Source: JAFARE01 sp963777285
Lineage (GTDB): Bacteria > Chloroflexota > Dormibacteria > Aeolococcales > Aeolococcaceae
Direction: 5' to 3'
Assembly: GCA_963777285.1 (NCBI GenBank)
Contig: CAVZPR010000002.1
Location: 992,001-1,056,000 of the forward strand
Length of the DNA: 64,000 nucleotides
Below, piece after piece: positions 1 to 6,634 of this stretch (position 1 is its first letter; each line of letters starts with the position of its first letter). The translations under genes were made by a program, and so were the position numbers. The notes beneath the pieces are model-generated. The model was not told where the DNA came from and made no database searches. It saw only the letters and a list, made by a program, of their open reading frames with translations.

Positions 1-127
1 TCACCCGAACCAGCGCGCGGTTGCCCTGCTGCGCCAGGACGTTGATGCCGCAGTCGGCCATGTTCTCGCCGCATGCGGAGCACCGATAGCGGCGAGCCTG
101 AAATCGGAGCAACTCGAGCAGATCCAT
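1..127 (-). CDS. Partial zinc-ribbon-like protein, 3' part beyond the left edge
   Basis: The ATG lies at 127-125 and the frame stays open to the window edge, giving the first 42 residues. They start MDLLELLRFQARRYRC and contain one Cys-x2-Cys knuckle (CSAC) at residues 16-19 and another Cys at 26. The second metal-binding pair, if there is one, lies outside the window. Short proteins of this kind look like small zinc-ribbon domains, but no function is known to me. It is transcribed leftwards, divergent from the tRNA gene 80 bp away. An overlapping longer frame reaching to position 252 runs into the tRNA and was rejected. Confidence 0.5.
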   Translation of the reverse strand, partial: MDLLELLRFQARRYRCSACGENMADCGINVLAQQGNRALVRV

Positions 128-207
128 CCCGATCCAGTATAGGACGGGTGAACGGGCGTCAAACCAGGAGGCTGAATTGGCCTCGGGTAGACTGCTGGGC
201 GTCCCGA

Positions 208-282
208 TGGGGAGTGGCCAAGTGGTAAGGCAGCTGACTCTGGATCAGCCAATCAGAGGTTCGAATCCTCTCTCCCCAGCCA
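208..282 (+). tRNA. tRNA-Gln (anticodon CTG), CCA encoded
   Basis: A full cloverleaf can be drawn by hand. The acceptor stem is 208-214 with 272-278. The D arm runs from 217 to 231. The anticodon stem GCTGA/TCAGC (233-237, 245-249) encloses the loop CTCTGGA with anticodon CTG at 240-242. The T arm is AGAGG, loop TTCGAAT, CCTCT (255-271). The discriminator is G279 and the 3' CCA (280-282) is encoded. It reads CAG codons for glutamine. Its 3' end is echoed by degenerate repeats near 5.4 kb and 14.65 kb. Confidence 0.95.
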
Positions 283-516
283 TTGTGTCCCAGTTTTCCA
301 GGGGGTAAATCTCGTTATTCGAACTCGGGCTCCGGCGATGCGGCACAGCCGCCCCGCGTCCGATGGTCAGGTCCGCGAGGGTCCGGAGTGTGCTGCCAGA
401 CGCCTGTCTGGGACCGGGTCCGGCTTTCGAAACCGTGCGCCCGAGATTTGGCTGATAGTGACGCTAACATCGCACTGCGTTGCTGGTTAGCCTGAGCGCC
501 ACCGAAGCAGTGCCCT

Positions 517-876
517 CTAGCGCGAAATGTTGCCGGCTGGTCGACGTTTCGATGGCAGAGACCGGGCATACTCGACGCCGCGATCCACCCACGTACCCAG
601 CGAGCGGGTTGTTCGCACCGCATCTGTCGGCACACGCACCCAACCCCGCATCTCTCGTCCGCGCATCACCACGAGCAGCGCTGATCCTTTCGCAACCAAA
701 CCTTCTGACTCATCCGGGTCGACGTGCACCAGCAAACCGCCCTGCCCGCTCGCTGCCACGGCCATGTTCCCGCCGGCCAGAAACGCCAGCCCTCCGAACA
801 TGCGTTGCTCCGTCACGTCGCGCTCTGCTTCAACGAGCGCTCGAATGCGGTCGGCGAGTTCGGCGTCGTAGGCCAC
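517..876 (-). CDS. TfoX N-terminal domain-containing protein
   Basis: A 119-residue protein resembling the TfoX/Sxy N-terminal domain. The clearest block is RMFGGLAFLAGGNMAVAAS, preceded by an amphipathic helix typical of the family start. The GTG at 876 was chosen because it gives the usual start (AYDAELADRIRAL) and sits 2 bp after the stop of the upstream HxlR gene, implying translational coupling. A longer frame from 918 would overlap that gene. TfoX domains are linked to competence regulation in some Proteobacteria. Elsewhere the role is unknown, so only the family call is made. It is probably co-transcribed with the HxlR regulator. Confidence 0.8.
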   Translation of the reverse strand: MAYDAELADRIRALVEAERDVTEQRMFGGLAFLAGGNMAVAASGQGGLLVHVDPDESEGLVAKGSALLVVMRGREMRGWVRVPTDAVRTTRSLGTWVDRGVEYARSLPSKRRPAGNISR

Positions 877-878
877 GA

Positions 879-1568
879 CTAGGTTGCCATCGCGGCTTCG
901 GCCTGTGCCCGCACCCACATTGGCGTGCCGAACAGCTCGAAGAAACGCCCGACAAAGTTGTCGTCACCCTGGAGCACCCGCAGCCGCCCCTCCTGGCGCG
1001 CTCGCCGCCATGGCTGCTGCTCGATGAGCAGCGCATTCAACGTCTCCTCGTCCATCACCATCACGACGTCGGGTAGGCTGGCACTGCCCTGTCGCGTAGT
1101 GCAGCGGCCGTCAGCGACGCGCACCTCGAACACCTGGTTGCCGATGCGCAGCTCCCACGTCATGCGCAGCTCGCCCGCGTCCTCCGGGTGGAAGCGTCCG
1201 CGGAGGGCGACGAAGTAGGCGCGCGGGACGAGCACATCCCCGTCGCCAGGCCTGCCGAGAAACTGTGCGCCCCAGCGACCGAGCGCGAGGAGCACCGGCT
1301 CCAGTCCCTGCCCCGTCTGCGTCAGCTGGTACACGGCCGACCCCGCCGGTGGGGGCAGCGTGGCCCGGCCCAACACGCCGGCCCCCTCGAGTTCTCGCAG
1401 CCGGTCGGCGAGCATGTTGGTACTGATCCCCGGCAGGCCGGCGGCCAGATCGCCATAGCGCATCGGGCCCAGCAGCAGATCGCGAACGATCAAAAGCGTC
1501 CATCGGTCACCGACGAGATCGAGGCCTCGGGCGAGGGCGCAGTACTGGTGATAGCTCCGCTTGGTCAT
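879..1568 (-). CDS. HxlR-family winged-helix regulator with C-terminal SCP2-like domain
   Basis: A 229-residue protein. The N-terminal 100 residues are an HxlR winged helix with the hallmark segments CALARGLDLVGDRWTLLIVR, GPMRYGDLAAGLPGIS and LADRLRELEGAGVL. The C-terminal 110 residues resemble the SCP2/sterol-carrier-like domain often attached to such regulators, which may bind a small hydrophobic ligand. The ATG at 1568 (MTKRSYHQY) follows a GGGG motif. An in-frame ATG at 1580 is also possible. It is divergent from an MFS exporter across a short palindrome, so it probably represses itself and the exporter. Confidence 0.85.
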   Translation of the reverse strand: MTKRSYHQYCALARGLDLVGDRWTLLIVRDLLLGPMRYGDLAAGLPGISTNMLADRLRELEGAGVLGRATLPPPAGSAVYQLTQTGQGLEPVLLALGRWGAQFLGRPGDGDVLVPRAYFVALRGRFHPEDAGELRMTWELRIGNQVFEVRVADGRCTTRQGSASLPDVVMVMDEETLNALLIEQQPWRRARQEGRLRVLQGDDNFVGRFFELFGTPMWVRAQAEAAMAT

Positions 1569-1590
1569 CGCTTGCCCCATGATACTACGA

Positions 1591-1607
1591 ACTTGATTTT
1601 TACAAGT
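1591..1607. promoter_or_regulatory. Putative HxlR operator (ACTTG-N7-CAAGT palindrome)
   Basis: Perfect inverted repeat ACTTG (1591-1595) and CAAGT (1603-1607) around an AT-rich 7-bp spacer, in the 98 bp between the divergent regulator and exporter starts. HxlR-family dimers typically bind short AT-rich palindromes in this position. Binding by this regulator is inferred. Confidence 0.5.
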
Positions 1608-1666
1608 AGGGCCTATATCATTTCGCAGCACGACGCACCGGAGCGGTATCGGAGGTGACGAGAACG

Positions 1667-3127
1667 ATGGACGCCCCCAGGATTCGCCGGCCCTGGGTCC
1701 TCGGGCTCACCGGCATCGCCTTCTTCATGGTCGGGTTGGACGCGCTGGTGGTGAACAACGCGCTGCCAACCATCCACCGCGACCTCGGCGGCAGCCTCAC
1801 CAACCTCGAGTGGATCTTCAACGCCTATCTCATCGCCTTCGCGGTCGGCATCATCCCCGCGGCTGCGCTCGGCGACCGCATCGGGCGTCGCCGCCTCTAC
1901 GTCATCGGGCTCGCCCTGTTCTCGCTGGCGTCGGCGGCGTGTGCCCTCGCGCCGAATACAGGACTCCTCATCGCCTTTCGTGCGCTGCAGGGCGTAGGCG
2001 GTGCCATCGTCACCCCGCTCAGCCTCACGATCCTCGCCGGCACGGTCGCCCCTGACAAGCGCGGATCGATCATCGGGCTCTTCGGCGCCATGGGTGGGCT
2101 CGCCGTCGCCAGCGGCCCGCTCATCGGCGGCGCCATCACCCAAGGCCTGAGCTGGCACTGGGTTTTCTGGATCAATGTGCCGGTGGGTCTGCTCGCTTCG
2201 CTGCTGGCAACGCGCCGCCTGCCCGAGAGCTTCGGGCCGCGGACGCGCATCGATGTCGTCGGTGGCGTGCTGATCGCACTCGCGGCGACGGCCATCGCGT
2301 GGGGGTTGGTGCGCTCCGGCGACGTCGGGTGGTCGAGCGTGGAGGTGGTTGCGTCGCTCGCCGGAGGCTTCGTGGTGCTCGCCGCGTTCCTGGCGTACGA
2401 GCGTCGCACGATATCGCCCATGCTGCCGCTGCACATGTTCCGCGAGCGAGGCTTTGGTGCCGCGAACATCACCGCGTTCATGATGATCGGCTCGCTGTTC
2501 TCATCGGTGTTTTTCACTTCGCAGTACTTTCAGTTCGGGCGCGGGTACTCGCCGTTCGAGGCGGGGCTGCGCGTGCTGCCGTGGACGGCGACGCCGCTCA
2601 TCGTGGCGCCGCTCGCCGGCAAGCTCTCCGATCGCATCGGCCAACGACCGCTGATGGTGCTCGGCACCTTCCTGCAGGGAGCCGGCATGCTCTGGCTCGC
2701 GCTCATCGCGACGCGCACCGTCGATTACATCGCGCTCGTGCCTGCGCTGATCCTTGCGGGTGTCGGCATCTCAATGGCCCTGCCGACGACATCGACGGCG
2801 GTGCTGAACGCCGTGCTGCCATCGGAAATGGGCCGCGCGTCGGGTGTGACCAACACGCTGCAGCGATTTGGCGGTGCCTTCGGTGTCGCGATCGTGTCCG
2901 CGGTATTCGCGGCGAACGGTCACCTGGGCACTGAGTCGTCGGTGATCCGTGGCATCCAGCCAGCGCTGGCGACGTCAGCGCTGCTCGCGCTAATTGGTTG
3001 CATCGCGGCGCTCGGTGTGCAGCGCTTCCGTGCGCCCGAGCGCGAGACGGCGGTAGCGAGTGCCCGCCGTGCCGTGCTCGGATCGACCGTGACCGCAGCG
3101 TCGGCGGAGCTCGTCGCGGTCGACTAA
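1667..3127 (+). CDS. MFS drug-resistance transporter, DHA2 (14-TM) type
   Basis: A 486-residue hydrophobic protein with the DHA2 pattern: first helix followed by LDALVVNNALPTIHRDLG, motif A GDRIGRRRLYVIGLALF in loop 2-3, and GVGGAIVTPLSLTI in the motif B/C region. Fourteen hydrophobic segments fit the length. The ATG at 1667 was chosen because GGAGGT (1651-1656) lies 10 bp upstream. A GTG at 1655 overlaps that ribosome-binding site. Likely role is proton-driven efflux of toxic compounds from the cytoplasm, controlled by the divergent HxlR regulator. The substrate cannot be predicted. Confidence 0.9.
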   Translation: MDAPRIRRPWVLGLTGIAFFMVGLDALVVNNALPTIHRDLGGSLTNLEWIFNAYLIAFAVGIIPAAALGDRIGRRRLYVIGLALFSLASAACALAPNTGLLIAFRALQGVGGAIVTPLSLTILAGTVAPDKRGSIIGLFGAMGGLAVASGPLIGGAITQGLSWHWVFWINVPVGLLASLLATRRLPESFGPRTRIDVVGGVLIALAATAIAWGLVRSGDVGWSSVEVVASLAGGFVVLAAFLAYERRTISPMLPLHMFRERGFGAANITAFMMIGSLFSSVFFTSQYFQFGRGYSPFEAGLRVLPWTATPLIVAPLAGKLSDRIGQRPLMVLGTFLQGAGMLWLALIATRTVDYIALVPALILAGVGISMALPTTSTAVLNAVLPSEMGRASGVTNTLQRFGGAFGVAIVSAVFAANGHLGTESSVIRGIQPALATSALLALIGCIAALGVQRFRAPERETAVASARRAVLGSTVTAASAELVAVD

Positions 3128-3203
3128 AGTCGAAAGAGTGTGCACGCATCCGACTCACCCCCCGCCTCGCAGCGCTCGTGTGGATGCGACTGGAGACTAC
3201 CAC

Positions 3204-3710
3204 GTGTCGTCGGATCGAGTAGACGCTACGCGGCGAATTCGCGCTCCCGCTCACAGGATCTTTCTCGTGGTTTCAGATCCTGCCCGTCATGTTCACATCG
3301 ACGGCTCGGGGATGCTGCAATCAGCAGCCGACGCGAGCCCGCTCACGTCGGTGGGCGAGACGTTCGACGTGGATATGGACCGCCGCCCCCTGGGCGGCAT
3401 TCCCAACACGGTGGATTACAGGGTGCAATGCAGGGTGACCCAGCTGATCCCCGACCGGCTCATAGAGTGGACGGTCCGGGCGGCGGGGAAGCCCCCCGCT
3501 GGCCACCGTTACGGCTGGCGAATCGAACCGCTCGCCAACGGCGAATGCCTGGTCACCAACTATTGCGACTGGTCCAACATCAGCGATGAGCTCCGGGCGA
3601 GGTTTCGCTGGCCCGTCGTCCCGGTGGAGAGGCTGGAACGATCCGTCGAAAACCTGGAGCGCCTCATTACGGCAACCGAAAACGCCGGGCGCCTCAGCGT
3701 CAATCGGTGA
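3204..3710 (+). CDS. SRPBCC-family protein (polyketide cyclase/dehydrase-like)
   Basis: A 168-residue protein with the START/SRPBCC layout: an N-terminal strand with TRRIRAPAHRIFLVVSDPARH, a central beta region (YRVQCRVTQLIPDRLIEWTV), and a C-terminal helix (VPVERLERSVENLERLI). The GTG at 3204 is preceded by GGAG with an 8-bp spacer. Starting further upstream at 3138 would add a low-complexity tail. The fold forms a hydrophobic ligand pocket, but the ligand is unknown. It ends 7 bp from the convergent sigma-factor gene and follows the MFS gene by 76 bp, so it may share that transcript. Confidence 0.75.
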   Translation: MSSDRVDATRRIRAPAHRIFLVVSDPARHVHIDGSGMLQSAADASPLTSVGETFDVDMDRRPLGGIPNTVDYRVQCRVTQLIPDRLIEWTVRAAGKPPAGHRYGWRIEPLANGECLVTNYCDWSNISDELRARFRWPVVPVERLERSVENLERLITATENAGRLSVNR

Positions 3711-3717
3711 ACCTTCG

Positions 3718-4941
3718 CTACGAGCCCGCAAGCGACGCGGTCATGCGTGCCTCGAGCAGCGCTCGTTCGCCCGCGTTGGTGGTATGCACCCGCGCAGCGG
3801 CGTCAGCTTCGTTGGCCTCGGTCTCGCGACCAAGGTCGCGAAGGAGTGAAGCTCGCGTCGCGTGGTAGAGGTGGTATTCCGCTAGCGACATCGACAGCTT
3901 TTCGACTTCGGCCAGTCCGGCAGCCGGACCATGGATGTAACGCACGACGACGGCGCGGTTCAACAACACGACTGGGGAGGGGTCGATCGTGGCGAGCAAC
4001 CCGTAAAGTGCAAGGATCTGCGGCCAATCGGTCGACGCCCAGGTGGGAGCCTCGCAGTGCAACGCCGCGATCATGGCTTCTATCTGATAGCGGCCGGGTC
4101 GCTGGTGTGCGGCTGCGCGCTCGATGAGTTGGATAGCCAAGGAGATGGCCGCCCGGTCCCACAGCGAACGGTCCTGCTGTTGCAGCAGAACGAGCCGCCC
4201 ATTGACATCAAGTCGCGCGGGCCATCGCGCGAGATGCAGCCGGATGAGGGCGAGCAGGCCGATCGGCTCCGGTTCATCGGGCAATAGCCCGACTACGAGA
4301 CTCGCCAGCCACTCGGCATCCTGAGCGAGATCGCGACGCAATGGCTCCGCGCCCGTGGTGGCCAGGTACCCTTCGTTGAAGACCAGGTAGATGACCGTGA
4401 GAACCTCACTGAGTCGAGCGACGAGTTCGTTTGGCGAAGGGACGCTATACGGGACTCGCGCGGCTACGATCTTGGCTTTGGCCCTTGCGATCCGCTTCTT
4501 GACGGTCTCCGCTGAGATCAAAAACGCGCGCGCGATCTCTAGCGTCGTGAGGCCGGCCACGCCGCGCAGCGTCAGCGCGAGTTGGGCATTGCGGTTCAAC
4601 ACGGGGTGACAGCAGGTGAAGATCAACCGAAGCCGGTCATCCTCTTCGCGCGGCGGTGCTGGCGGTAACGCCGCCAGCAACTGCAGCTTCTCCCGGTAGA
4701 CCGCATCGCGGCGCAGGCGATCGAGACCCTTGCGGCGTGCGGTGGTCAGCAGCCAAGAGGCTGGCCGTTCCGGCACGCCATCGGCGGGCCAATGTTCCAG
4801 CGCCTCCACCACAGCCATGGAGACCAGCTCCTCGGCCATGTCGAAGTCGCCGAGAAGGCGGACCAGGCTCGCTGTGAGCCGGCCCGCCTCCTCGCGGAAG
4901 ACGCGATCGAGCAGTACATACGGTTCCCGGTCAGCGCCCAC
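3718..4941 (-). CDS. ECF42-like RNA polymerase sigma factor with C-terminal TPR-like domain
   Basis: A 407-residue sigma-70-family protein. Region 2 is at about residues 15-80 (FREEAGRLTASLVRLLGDFDMAEELV, with WPADGVPERPASWLLTTARRK). Region 4 is at about 110-165 (LTTLEIARAFLISAETVKKRIARAK). A long helical extension of about 230 residues follows, as in the ECF42 group (DUF6596). That group is known to sit next to YCII/DGPF proteins and to lack an obvious anti-sigma factor, and both hold here. The GTG at 4941 overlaps the upstream YCII gene by 11 bp, implying coupled translation. The extension is thought to regulate activity. The signal is unknown. Confidence 0.85.
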   Translation of the reverse strand: MGADREPYVLLDRVFREEAGRLTASLVRLLGDFDMAEELVSMAVVEALEHWPADGVPERPASWLLTTARRKGLDRLRRDAVYREKLQLLAALPPAPPREEDDRLRLIFTCCHPVLNRNAQLALTLRGVAGLTTLEIARAFLISAETVKKRIARAKAKIVAARVPYSVPSPNELVARLSEVLTVIYLVFNEGYLATTGAEPLRRDLAQDAEWLASLVVGLLPDEPEPIGLLALIRLHLARWPARLDVNGRLVLLQQQDRSLWDRAAISLAIQLIERAAAHQRPGRYQIEAMIAALHCEAPTWASTDWPQILALYGLLATIDPSPVVLLNRAVVVRYIHGPAAGLAEVEKLSMSLAEYHLYHATRASLLRDLGRETEANEADAAARVHTTNAGERALLEARMTASLAGS

Positions 4942-5278
4942 GATCGAGGATCGGCCGCACCTCCACTTTGCCGTCGGGCTGCGGCATCGTCCTGACGATG
5001 GCAAGCGCCTCATCGAGGTCGGCGACGTCGAGGATCCCGAAGCCGCCAATCGCCTCTTTGGCCTCCATCAGAGGCCGGTCCACCAGGGTGTACTTGCCGC
5101 GCTCGATGACCACCGTCGTGGCTGTTTCCGGCGGCTGAAGCTGCTGACCGGCGACCATCTTGCCGCTCGCGAACTGCTGCCCCCACCAGTCGACAACCTT
5201 CTCCATAGCCTTATCGCGCTCCGCCTCGTCGCCATTCGCGAACCACGCACCCTGTGTGATCAGCAGCATGTATTTCAT
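4931..5278 (-). CDS. YCII (DGPF) family protein, sigma-factor partner
   Basis: A 115-residue YCII-domain protein: MKYMLLITQGAWFANGDEAE at the start, then a dimeric ferredoxin-like fold with the conserved tail KEAIGGFGILDVADLDEALAI. The ATG at 5278 follows a strong AAGGAGGT site. This family is the standard genomic neighbour of ECF42 sigma factors and is often a target of its own sigma factor. No recognisable ECF promoter was found by eye upstream. It is the first gene of a two-gene operon with the sigma factor. Confidence 0.85.
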   Translation of the reverse strand: MKYMLLITQGAWFANGDEAERDKAMEKVVDWWGQQFASGKMVAGQQLQPPETATTVVIERGKYTLVDRPLMEAKEAIGGFGILDVADLDEALAIVRTMPQPDGKVEVRPILDRGR

Positions 5279-5429
5279 CGTGACCTCCTTTCGGACTGCC
5301 GGATATCTAAGCAACAGACGATCGGGAACCGCCCGGCAGGGACATGAGCGGCAGACTGTCCCGATTCAGCACCCGCACTGAGCCTCGATCCCCTGACGCC
5401 CTTAGTCGACCGCAGCCGCAACCGCGTCG

Positions 5430-5510
5430 AGGCGCGTTTGCACTGTTCGACAGTTCGAATACGGGAGAGTCTCCCCAGCCAAATCTCCGTATTCGAAGCC
5501 TCCCCAGGCG
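5430..5510 (+). repeat. Degenerate repeat ending like the tRNA-Gln 3' end (copy B)
   Basis: The 53 bp at 5430-5482 match 14649-14701 without gaps at about 41 of 53 positions. They end in TTCGAAT then CTCCCCAGCCA, the T-loop and 3' acceptor strand of tRNA-Gln. The T stem no longer pairs, so this is not a functional tRNA. The following 25 bp (AAATCTC, TATTCGAA) also resemble the sequence about 25-50 bp after tRNA-Gln at 307-330. It lies in the spacer before kdpE. Confidence 0.55.
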
Positions 5511-5532
5511 TGGCTGGAGCTACGTCGAAACG

Positions 5533-6315
5533 ATGCTTACCCTGTGGTATATGCGCGACGCCCATGACGTGGATGCGAAGGCCGCCCGGATCCTGCTCGT
5601 CGAGGACGACCCTGCGCTTCGTCAGATTCTCGCCGGCGCGCTGACATCGGCGGGACACAGGGTCCAGACGGCATCCGACGGCCTCGCCGCTACGCGTGCC
5701 CTTGAGAACCCGAACGCGACCGACATCGTCCTTTTGGATATCGGGCTGCCATTCGTGGATGGTTGGAGCATTCTCCACAACCTGCCGACCACTGAGGCCC
5801 CCGGCGTCATCATCATCAGCGCACGAGGCGAGAAGAGCGACAAGGTGCGCGCGCTCGACCTCGGCGCCGACGACTACCTGGCGAAGCCATTCGACTCAGA
5901 GGAGCTGCTCGCGCGCGTGCGCGCGGTTCTACGGCGAATGCGACCCGCGCCCGAACCAGCACAAGTCGTGGTTCACAACAACGTGCGTGTGGATCTCGCC
6001 GCACGCGCTGTGACCCGCGACGGGCGTGAGGTGCGTCTCTCACCGACCGAGTGGCTGCTCCTTGCCGAGCTGGCGCGTAACGCAGGCGCTACGCTCGACC
6101 ACCGAACATTGCTACAGCGCGTCTGGGGCCCGTCATATTCAGATGAGCGCAACTATCTACGCACCTTCGTGCAGCGGTTACGCCTCAAGCTGGAATCGGA
6201 TCCGGCTCATCCCGAGATGATCCTGACCGTGGGCCATCAGGGTTATCGCTTTGGCCCGCTGCGCTCGGCGATCGCCGGAAGCCAGCCCTCGGCCTCCCAG
6301 ACCATAGTGGAGTAG
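5533..6315 (+). CDS. kdpE: OmpR/PhoB-family response regulator, probable KdpE
   Basis: A 260-residue response regulator. The receiver domain runs over about residues 18-135 with the acidic pair in LLVEDD, phospho-acceptor Asp69 in LLDIGLP, and Lys118 in AKPFD. The C-terminal winged helix (about 150-245) ends in the usual HQGYRFGP. The ATG at 5533 was chosen. An upstream ATG at 5344 would translate through the tRNA-like repeat. An ATG at 5551 is also possible. It precedes kdpFABC and should activate it at low potassium. 11-bp direct repeats before kdpF are a plausible binding site. The partner kinase is probably the convergent gene at 13341-14519. Confidence 0.85.
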   Translation: MLTLWYMRDAHDVDAKAARILLVEDDPALRQILAGALTSAGHRVQTASDGLAATRALENPNATDIVLLDIGLPFVDGWSILHNLPTTEAPGVIIISARGEKSDKVRALDLGADDYLAKPFDSEELLARVRAVLRRMRPAPEPAQVVVHNNVRVDLAARAVTRDGREVRLSPTEWLLLAELARNAGATLDHRTLLQRVWGPSYSDERNYLRTFVQRLRLKLESDPAHPEMILTVGHQGYRFGPLRSAIAGSQPSASQTIVE

Positions 6316-6368
6316 CCGGATCCGCATGCGGCCCGGCTGCCACGCGGTCCACGCCGGGGCAACCGCCA

Positions 6369-6419
6369 TCAACGTCACGTCAACGATCTCGGCTTCATTG
6401 ACGGTTCATTGACGCTTCA
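6369..6419. promoter_or_regulatory. Putative KdpE binding region: 11-bp-spaced direct repeats
   Basis: Two sets of direct repeats on an 11-bp period: TCAACG at 6369 and 6380, and TTCATTGACG at 6394 and 6405 with a partial third copy (TTCA) at 6416. OmpR/PhoB-type regulators bind head-to-tail on about one-helical-turn repeats, so this 50-bp block between kdpE and kdpF is the likely control site of the potassium-uptake operon. The TTGACG cores could also act as -35 elements, but no convincing -10 box was found. Confidence 0.5.
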
Positions 6420-6449
6420 GTACTGAGCTGTCGCCGAGACTGCGACTGT

Positions 6450-6536
6450 ATGCCTCTCGACGTGCTGGCGATGCTCTGCCTGGCGGCGATGCTCGTAGTG
6501 AGTGCGGCCATGATCGCCGGGTTGAACAAGATCTGA
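6450..6536 (+). CDS. 28-residue hydrophobic peptide upstream of kdpF
   Basis: A short frame encoding a single predicted transmembrane helix (MPLDVLAMLCLAAMLVVSAA, then MIAGLNKI). It ends 2 bp before the kdpF start. Its size, hydrophobicity and position suggest a membrane peptide of the Kdp complex, perhaps a diverged second KdpF, or a leader peptide. No good ribosome-binding site is visible, so expression is uncertain. Confidence 0.4.
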   Translation: MPLDVLAMLCLAAMLVVSAAMIAGLNKI

Positions 6537-6538
6537 CG

Positions 6539-6634
6539 ATGGGTGCTGTCACCGGATACATCGTCGCTGGCGCTATCGCAGCGCTGGCCGCTTTCTACTT
6601 GATCGTCGCTCTGGTCAGCCCGGAGCGGTTCTAG
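6539..6634 (+). CDS. kdpF: KdpF, small subunit of the potassium-transporting ATPase
   Basis: A 31-residue peptide with one transmembrane helix and the family-typical C-terminal motif ending SPERF. The stop codon TAG abuts the kdpA ATG directly, the classic kdpFA arrangement. KdpF stabilises the KdpABC complex in the membrane and is not essential for catalysis in Escherichia coli. It is too short for most gene finders but well supported by position and sequence. Confidence 0.8.
   Translation: MGAVTGYIVAGAIAALAAFYLIVALVSPERF

Noticed and set aside
1..252. A leftward 83-codon frame reaching from the tRNA into the left edge.
   Set aside because: It would translate the antisense of tRNA-Gln. The alternative frame from 127 encodes a plausible zinc-ribbon start.
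5430..5482. A possible second tRNA gene.
   Set aside because: Only the T-loop and 3' acceptor sequence are present. The T stem does not pair and there is no anticodon arm.
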